Shown one piece after another: positions 58,615-64,000 of a stretch of DNA of 64,000 nt (the stretch's first letter is position 1; each line of letters opens with the position of its first letter). The DNA is from Hyphomicrobium methylovorum (GTDB lineage: Bacteria; Pseudomonadota; Alphaproteobacteria; Rhizobiales; Hyphomicrobiaceae). The position numbers and the translations under genes are program-made. The notes below the pieces were generated by a model. That model did not search any database. It was not told the origin of the DNA and saw only the letters and a program-made list of their open reading frames with translations. The stretch lies in assembly GCF_013626205.1 (NCBI RefSeq), contig NZ_QHJE01000001.1, positions 2,708,501-2,772,500 of the forward strand, in the 5' to 3' direction.

Positions 58615-59948
58615 TGTCATATCATAACCCGCCGACCACGCCTCGGAAACCGGCGTCATTCGACGACTATACGATGTCGGAAATCCGCCGTGCCGCGCAA
58701 ACCGGCATCTACGACATCCGTGGCGGCGGCGCGAAGCGCCGTGTGCCCCATTTCGATGATCTGCTGTTTCTCGGCGCATCGATCTCGCGTTATCCGCTCG
58801 AAGGGTACCGCGAACGCTGCACCTCAAACGTTACGCTTGGAACCCGCTTCGCAAAGAAGCCGATCGAACTGAAGATTCCGATCACGATCGCAGGCATGAG
58901 CTTCGGCGCATTGTCGGCCCACGCGAAGGAAGCTCTCGGTCGCGGCGCGTCCTTGGCCGGTACCTCGACGACCACGGGCGATGGCGGCATGACGCCAGAA
59001 GAACGCGGTCAGTCGCAGACGCTCGTCTATCAGTATCTGCCGTCTCGTTATGGTATGAACCCTGATGACCTGCGCAAGGCCGACGCGATCGAAGTCGTTG
59101 TCGGTCAGGGTGCGAAGCCCGGCGGCGGCGGTATGCTTCTCGGCCAGAAGATTTCGGATCGCGTCGCGCAGATGCGCAACCTTCCGAAGGGCATCGATCA
59201 ACGTTCGGCTTGCCGGCATCCGGATTGGACGGGGCCCGACGATCTTGAAATCAAGATCCACGAGCTTCGCGAAATTACGGATTGGCAGAAGCCGATTTAT
59301 CTGAAGATCGGTGGCACGCGGCCCTACTATGATACCGCGCTCGCCGTTAAGGCAGGTGCAGACGTTGTTGTTCTCGACGGCATGCAGGGCGGCACCGCTG
59401 CCACGCAGGAAGTCTTCATCGAGAACGTCGGCCTCCCGACGCTTGCTTGCATCCGTCCTGCGGTTCAGGCTCTCCAGGATCTCGGTATGCATCGCAAGGT
59501 GCAGCTCATCGTGTCTGGCGGTATCCGGAACGGTGGCGACGTTGCGAAAGCGCTTGCTCTCGGTGCGGACGCCGTATCGATCGGTATCGCAGCACTGGCA
59601 GCCCTTGGTGATAACGATCCGGCCTGGGAAAGCGAATACCAAGCCCTTGGCACCACCGCGGGCGCTTACGACGACTGGCATGAAGGACGAGATCCCGCTG
59701 GCATCACGACGCAGAATCCGGAGCTCATGGCTCGGTTCGACCCCGTGAAAGGTGGACGGCGTCTCGCTAATTTCTTGAAGGTGATGAATCTCGAAGTGCA
59801 GACCATTGCTCGGGCGTGTGGACATAACAGCGTGCATAATCTCGAGCCAGAAGACCTCGTGGCACTTACCGTCGAAGCGGCGGCAATGGCGCGGGTTCCC
59901 ATCGCAGGCACCACTTGGATTCCAGGACAAGGACAGGGCGGTCTCTAA
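58614..59948 (+). CDS. mgsC: N-methylglutamate synthase subunit C (FMN-binding glutamate-synthase domain)
   Basis: A 444-aa TIM-barrel protein related to the glutamate synthase central/FMN domain: ITIAGMSFGALSAHAKEALGRGASLAGTSTTTGDGGMTPEERG, GQGAKPGGGGMLLGQKISDRVA, IYLKIGGTRPYYDTALAVKAGADVVVLDGMQGGTAATQEVFIENVGLP, and SGGIRNGGDVAKALALGADAVSIGIAALAALG. It binds FMN and catalyses transfer of the methylamine moiety. The ATG at 58614 overlaps the mgsB stop. Confidence 0.93.
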   Translation: MSYHNPPTTPRKPASFDDYTMSEIRRAAQTGIYDIRGGGAKRRVPHFDDLLFLGASISRYPLEGYRERCTSNVTLGTRFAKKPIELKIPITIAGMSFGALSAHAKEALGRGASLAGTSTTTGDGGMTPEERGQSQTLVYQYLPSRYGMNPDDLRKADAIEVVVGQGAKPGGGGMLLGQKISDRVAQMRNLPKGIDQRSACRHPDWTGPDDLEIKIHELREITDWQKPIYLKIGGTRPYYDTALAVKAGADVVVLDGMQGGTAATQEVFIENVGLPTLACIRPAVQALQDLGMHRKVQLIVSGGIRNGGDVAKALALGADAVSIGIAALAALGDNDPAWESEYQALGTTAGAYDDWHEGRDPAGITTQNPELMARFDPVKGGRRLANFLKVMNLEVQTIARACGHNSVHNLEPEDLVALTVEAAAMARVPIAGTTWIPGQGQGGL

Positions 59949-60001
59949 CCGCCCTTACCTTTAAGTCCGCAAAACAAAAGATATCACTAGGGAAAACGCA
60001 T

Positions 60002-61351
60002 ATGCTTGCACAGCAGGACCAACAGAAGGGGTCTCCAAAAGAGACCGCGCAAAATCTGACGGAACTCGCGAAAGAACGCGGCGTCAAATACTTCATGATC
60101 TCTTTCACCGATCTCTTCGGCAGCCAGCGCGCGAAGCTGGTTCCGACGTCGGCGATTGCAGACATGCAGAAAGACGGCGCGGGTTTCGCTGGCTTCGCAA
60201 CGTGGCTCGATCTTACTCCGGCGCATCCGGATATGTTCGGTTTGCCCGACCCGTCGTCTTTCATGCAGCTTCCGTGGCGGAAGGATATCGCCTGGGTCGC
60301 TGCAGACTGCATGATGGATGAAAAGCCGCTCGATCAGGCACCTCGTGTCGTTCTCAAGAAGGTCATGGCGGACGCTCAGAAAGAGGGCCTCTACGTCAAG
60401 ACTGGCGTTGAGTGCGAGTTCTTCCTGACCAAGCCGTGCGGCACGGTCTTGGCGGACGAAGCCGATAATGCGACCAAGCCTTGCTACGACCAGCAGGCCA
60501 TGATGCGTCGTTACGATGTGATCGCCGAGATCTGCGATTACATGCAGGAGCTCAACTGGGGCGCCTATCAGAACGACCACGAAGACGCGAACGGCCAGTG
60601 GGAAATGAACTGGGGCTTCGACGATTGCGTCATCACGGCCGACCGTCACGCCTTCTTCAAATTTATGACGCGCGCGATTGCCGAGAAACACGGGTTGCGC
60701 GCAACGTTTATGCCCAAGCCTTTCATCGGTAAAACGGGTTCGGGCTGCCACGCGCACATTTCAGTCTGGGACAAGACGGGTAAGAAAAACGTCTTCCTCG
60801 ACATGAATGACGATATGGGAATGAACGCGGAAGGCTACACCTTCCTCGGCGGAATTATGAAGCATGCCGAAGCTCTTTCGGCGATCACCAATCCGACGGT
60901 GAACTCCTACAAGCGCATCAATGCTCCGCGTACCGCATCCGGCTCCACGTGGGCGCCGAATTCGGTCACCTGGACCGGCAACAACCGCACGCACATGGTT
61001 CGGGTTCCCGGCAAGGGCCGCTTCGAACTTCGGCTTCCGGATGGTGCTGCCAATCCGTATCTGATGCAGGCCGTTATCGTTGCGGCGGGGCTCAGCGGCT
61101 TCCGGACGAAAGCTAACCCCGGCAAGCGTTGCGATCTCGACATGTATCAGGACGGGCATCTGGTCAAAGACGCGCCGAAGCTGCCGCTCAACCTCCTCGA
61201 CGCGCTTAGGAATCTCGAGAAGGATACAGAGTTGCAAAAGCTGCTCGGCGAGGACTTCTGCCGCTCGTACGTCAAGCTGAAGATGAGCGAATGGAACTCG
61301 TACTGCTCGCACTTGTCGAAGTGGGAGTTGGACAACACGCTGGACATCTGA
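60002..61351 (+). CDS. gmaS: Gamma-glutamylmethylamide synthetase
   Basis: A 449-aa glutamine-synthetase-family ligase that joins methylamine to glutamate with ATP. GS fold motifs: YFMISFTDLFGSQRAKLVP, GVECEFFL, NDHEDANGQWEMNWGF, KPFIGKTGSGCHAHIS, NSYKRINAPRTASGSTWAPN and GRFELRLPDGAANPYLMQA. Position directly after mgsABC marks it as GmaS rather than GlnA. The ATG at 60002 has AGGGAAAA upstream; the frame opens at 59915 inside mgsC. First enzyme of the methylamine route. Confidence 0.93.
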   Translation: MLAQQDQQKGSPKETAQNLTELAKERGVKYFMISFTDLFGSQRAKLVPTSAIADMQKDGAGFAGFATWLDLTPAHPDMFGLPDPSSFMQLPWRKDIAWVAADCMMDEKPLDQAPRVVLKKVMADAQKEGLYVKTGVECEFFLTKPCGTVLADEADNATKPCYDQQAMMRRYDVIAEICDYMQELNWGAYQNDHEDANGQWEMNWGFDDCVITADRHAFFKFMTRAIAEKHGLRATFMPKPFIGKTGSGCHAHISVWDKTGKKNVFLDMNDDMGMNAEGYTFLGGIMKHAEALSAITNPTVNSYKRINAPRTASGSTWAPNSVTWTGNNRTHMVRVPGKGRFELRLPDGAANPYLMQAVIVAAGLSGFRTKANPGKRCDLDMYQDGHLVKDAPKLPLNLLDALRNLEKDTELQKLLGEDFCRSYVKLKMSEWNSYCSHLSKWELDNTLDI

Positions 61352-61361
61352 GTAGCATGTC

Positions 61362-61412
61362 ACGGCACGCGAGCCATTAGGTGCGGAAAACGCATCGCGG
61401 TTCGCGTGCCGT
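61362..61412. other. Long hairpin after gmaS
   Basis: 14-bp arms with one G-U (61362-61375 and 61399-61412) enclose a loop of 23 nt. No T-run follows. It may protect the 3' end of the mgs-gmaS mRNA or terminate it weakly. Confidence 0.45.
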
Positions 61413-61638
61413 TACTGATTCAAGCCGGACGCCGACGACTGGCGTTTGGAAACCGTCTCGGTGACTGCCGCGGATGGATCGGTGTCCTCCTATCGGTCTA
61501 CGGCGTCATGAGGTTGAGCGCGTGGCCGCGAATAGCGACCGCACGCTCTTCGTCGTTTGGTGCAGGCCTTCTCTCAGATTTTTGGCGTGGTCAGGGGCGT
61601 ATCGAGCGGCTGCATGGAAGCCGCCGCTCTTCCGGGAT

Positions 61639-61953
61639 TTATTCCACGGTCACTTCGCTGATTTGAATCACCGGCGAGAGGTCGGTGTAATTCTTGATGT
61701 CGGCCATGATTTCTGCGGCGTGCGGACCAAAGCCCGCTTGAAACGCTGCGACTGACTCACAATAGATGTGGCACATTCCGATGAAGGGTGCCGGTGCTCC
61801 CGGAGCGCCGCCTGCGATGCCTTTGTCGACCGTATAGCGTTTGCAGTTTGCGCCCATCTTCGTCTGCACCATCGGCATATGCTTGTCGCGATAGTACTCG
61901 TGGTCAAAACGTGCGCCGGGGGTATTCGGGTAGAATACACTGACTTTGATCAT
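61639..61953 (-). CDS. EthD-domain small protein
   Basis: A 104-aa ferredoxin-like (dimeric alpha/beta barrel) protein: MIKVSVFYPNTPGARFDHEYYRDKHMPMVQTKMG, the EthD signature. Members help in diverse catabolic reactions, often as lyase-like or protective partners. GGAGGAGA precedes the ATG. Transcribed opposite to gmaS; no clear partner nearby. Confidence 0.75.
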   Translation of the reverse strand: MIKVSVFYPNTPGARFDHEYYRDKHMPMVQTKMGANCKRYTVDKGIAGGAPGAPAPFIGMCHIYCESVAAFQAGFGPHAAEIMADIKNYTDLSPVIQISEVTVE

Positions 61954-62020
61954 CGGTCCGTCTCCTCCATTGATCTGGAGGGGTGATTAAACCGTCCCGC
62001 ATGTCAGGCAAATAGGCCCA

Positions 62021-62254
62021 TCAGCCGCGGTGATATTCCGCGACTACGTCTGCGGCCACGTTTGGTGAGGGCAGGGGCATGGTCGCATTCCGAATGCTGT
62101 CAGTGAATGCAGCAAGGAACATCGTGGAGATCACGCCGCTTTGGAACATTGCGTCCACGCGCGCGGCTTCAGCCATCATCTCGGCGATCTCCTCATCGGA
62201 CTCAATGTGAGCTTCCGTTGCAGCAATCTGCCGGTCCAAGAGCATCGTGGGCAT
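62021..62254 (-). CDS. Small acidic hypothetical protein
   Basis: A 77-aa helical, acidic protein (IAATEAHIESDEEIAEMMAEAARVDAMFQSGVISTMFLAAF). The ATG at 62254 follows AGAAAG; an upstream ATG at 62326 is also open. No family recognised. It follows the EthD gene region on the same strand. Confidence 0.45.
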   Translation of the reverse strand: MPTMLLDRQIAATEAHIESDEEIAEMMAEAARVDAMFQSGVISTMFLAAFTDSIRNATMPLPSPNVAADVVAEYHRG

Positions 62255-62438
62255 GACGCGTAACTTTCTTCCGTAACCGTCGCAACTGCGACTTCCATTT
62301 CGTTCGAGGAAGATACCTAGAAGCACCCTCTACTGCGTTAATGGCCGGTCACGGGTTGGAGGTGTGCTTAACAGTCCGTGAAGGGAGTAGTTACGATGCA
62401 AACGATCCGGGATTTGTCGTGCTGTTTAAGGGCTTCGT

Positions 62439-63446
62439 TCAGTTTCTAGGCGATTGGGCATGGTAACGGATGAACGTGTCGGAGGGCCGTTCGCCAAACA
62501 TCGATTTGTAGTCCTGGGCGAAGCGGCCGAAGTGCAAAAAGCCCCAGAGGCATGCGGCTTCGGTAACGGATGAAGCTGTCTTCAGCGTTCGGCGAGCTCC
62601 GCTGAGGCGGACGGCGCGCAAGAAGACTGCCGGGGCAATGCCGAGAACCTCATGGAAGCAGTATTGCAGTGTCCGGCGGCTGACATCCAGGCCGCGGCAG
62701 AGTTCGGCGACGGTTAGCGGTTTCTCGACGTTCTGCACCGTCAGATCCACGGCGTCGCGGACGATCTGCCAGCGCCGCGATGGGCGGATCTGCAATTCGT
62801 CCACGCCGTTCTGGTCCATCAGCGCGTAGGAGAGATTTGATATCAGCGCGCTGCGGACGGCGTCGACGACATTGCTGCTGCTTGCGATTTCGGGTGATGC
62901 GTGGAAAAGCTCGAACGCATTCGCGAGCACCAGACGCAAGGCGCCAAGACGTTCGAGCGGCGCGCGACGGAGGTGAGGGTAGTTAAGACATCGCAAAATG
63001 GCGTCCTGATCCTCGCCAGAAAAGGCGGCGGTGATCGTCGCCTTGGTCAGGACGAGACCCGACATCACGAGGCCTCCGGGCGTATGGAATTCGAAGCCGT
63101 CGCTTCCGGAAAAGACGTGCAGGCTCCGGCCGTCGCAATGTGTACCGCAGAAGGTGGCCAGGCCCGACAGCCTCAGCGGCAGGCCGACGGCATAAACGTC
63201 GGATGGTAATGCTCCGAGCTGGTAGAGCGAGCTGCCGGTTTCTTCCCTGAAGAGGTGAAATCCGCCGAAGACGATTTCCTGGATGGAGCCCGAGAAAACG
63301 CCTGCCGACGTTTGGGCGTAGGTTTGGTTCCAGCCTTTCAGGAAGGCTGCCTGTTCGTCGATGTCGTGGGTTTTGGCAAAGTTGATGACGGCGGGTGCGC
63401 TCGGGGGAGCGGGATCTGGCGCAACAGCTTTGCCGCCTTCGATCAT
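62439..63446 (-). CDS. AraC-family transcriptional regulator
   Basis: A 335-aa regulator. The N-terminal ligand-sensing domain (FAKTHDIDEQAAFLKGWNQTYAQTSAGVFSGSIQEIVFGGFHLFREETGSSLYQLGALPSDVYAVGLPL) is of the AraC-like ligand-binding type seen in amine-responsive regulators such as EutR. The C-terminal double HTH is complete (LTVAELCRGLDVSRRTLQYCFHEVLGIAPAVFLRAVRLSGARRTLK and FGRFAQDYKSMFGERPSDTF). Start taken at the ATG at 63446. Divergent from the ethanolamine-type permease, which it probably controls. Confidence 0.8.
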   Translation of the reverse strand: MIEGGKAVAPDPAPPSAPAVINFAKTHDIDEQAAFLKGWNQTYAQTSAGVFSGSIQEIVFGGFHLFREETGSSLYQLGALPSDVYAVGLPLRLSGLATFCGTHCDGRSLHVFSGSDGFEFHTPGGLVMSGLVLTKATITAAFSGEDQDAILRCLNYPHLRRAPLERLGALRLVLANAFELFHASPEIASSSNVVDAVRSALISNLSYALMDQNGVDELQIRPSRRWQIVRDAVDLTVQNVEKPLTVAELCRGLDVSRRTLQYCFHEVLGIAPAVFLRAVRLSGARRTLKTASSVTEAACLWGFLHFGRFAQDYKSMFGERPSDTFIRYHAQSPRN

Positions 63447-63734
63447 TTTATACCGGGCATTGGGGCATGGAAGGAGCTTTCCCCTGTGCTCCAATTGTAC
63501 CCCAGCGGACGGCCTCGCATAAGCCCCCGACACGCAAAAACCTTACCGACCGGCGCCCTTCGAAAGTCGAATTCTGCCGAAATCGGATAGTCATCGCGTC
63601 GCATCAGGCGTAGCTGTTGCTTAGGATCGGCTCCCGACACGCACTCATCGCGTCGCAATAACGGCGCCAGGGCCGGTTTCCCGAACACGAGATTTCATTT
63701 GTTCGGGGGGATTGATGACGAGCGGAGAAAACAC

Positions 63735-64000
63735 ATGGACCCTACCTCCACTGGCGGTATCGAATACGAAAAGGTCGATAAAGACTATTTTGAGAATCGT
63801 CAGCTCAAGCGCGGTGCAGCCGGGTGGCTGCTGCTCGTAGGGCTTGGTGTCGCTTACGTTGTTTCGGGTGACTACGCCGGGTGGAACTTCGGTCTGAAGC
63901 AGGGTGGTTGGGGCGGACTGTTTATCGCCTCCATCCTCATGGCCACCATGTACACCTGCATGTGCTTTGCCCTTGCCGAACTCGCGACGATCGCGCCGAC
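63735..64000 (+). CDS. Ethanolamine-type APC permease (cut by window end)
   Basis: An N-terminal fragment of 88 residues: polar start, then GAAGWLLLVGLGVAYVVSGDYAGWNFGLKQGGWGGLFIASILMATMYTCMCFALAELATIAP. The G-D-Y-A-G-W-N-F motif matches ethanolamine permeases and the permease at 53230. GGAG lies seven bases upstream of the ATG. The gene continues past 64000. Confidence 0.8.
   Translation, partial: MDPTSTGGIEYEKVDKDYFENRQLKRGAAGWLLLVGLGVAYVVSGDYAGWNFGLKQGGWGGLFIASILMATMYTCMCFALAELATIAP

Noticed and set aside
58824-59930. 368-aa open frame on the minus strand
   Set aside because: Antisense shadow of mgsC in this GC-rich sequence.
1-64000. CRISPR array
   Set aside because: No regularly spaced repeats and no cas genes seen.

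Overview
The window looks like chromosomal DNA of a methylotrophic alphaproteobacterium. Hyphomicrobium or a close relative is the best guess, inferred from gene content: a complete N-methylglutamate (NMG) pathway, a heme-dependent dimethylamine monooxygenase cluster, tetrahydrofolate C1 genes and a Fae-family protein. No 16S rRNA gene is present, so the genus is inference.

Layout. 1-4200: ordinary chromosome (quinone oxidoreductase, GST, small lipoprotein and secreted proteins, Sel1-repeat protein). 4204-4296: tRNA-Ser(GCT), the insertion site of a 13.4-kb integrative element (about 4283-17718). The element is bounded by direct repeats of the tRNA 3' end and carries a P4-type tyrosine integrase, a DUF3987-type helicase/primase-like protein beside an iteron-like AT-rich repeat field, several small HTH regulators, two phage-tail-like genes, two possible HEPN/abortive-infection-like proteins and a retron: an RT with the NAxxH, YxDD and VTG motifs, an overlapping XRE gene, a 55-aa ORF and an upstream hairpin-rich region that could be msr-msd RNA. 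17719-20890: small ORFs and two glycosyltransferases.

20890-35200 is a folate C1 block: folD, a MEKHLA protein, a c-type cytochrome, a secreted cysteine-peptidase-like protein, metF, folC, fchA, formate-THF ligase, an APC permease, glutamate formiminotransferase, and a TetR regulator overlapping a class I glutamine amidotransferase. A perfect 16-bp palindrome recurs in front of fchA and of the formiminotransferase gene and is the likely TetR operator.

35360-45000: an amino-acid/amide-binding protein, a GntR regulator, then permease-dmmA-dmmB-dmmC-dmmD (dimethylamine to methylamine plus C1 unit) and a truncated hemoglobin. 44931-52130: mgdABCD (NMG dehydrogenase) followed by a cupin and a divergent Fae homologue, controlled by a divergent LysR gene. 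52158-61351: a permease operon with three small membrane proteins, an XRE-cupin regulator, then mgsABC-gmaS. Together: dimethylamine -> methylamine (DMM); methylamine + glutamate -> gamma-glutamylmethylamide (GmaS) -> N-methylglutamate (MgsABC) -> glutamate + methylene-THF (MgdABCD); methylene-THF -> formyl-THF -> formate (FolD, FchA, FtfL). The right end has an EthD protein and an AraC regulator divergent from an ethanolamine-type permease that runs off the window.
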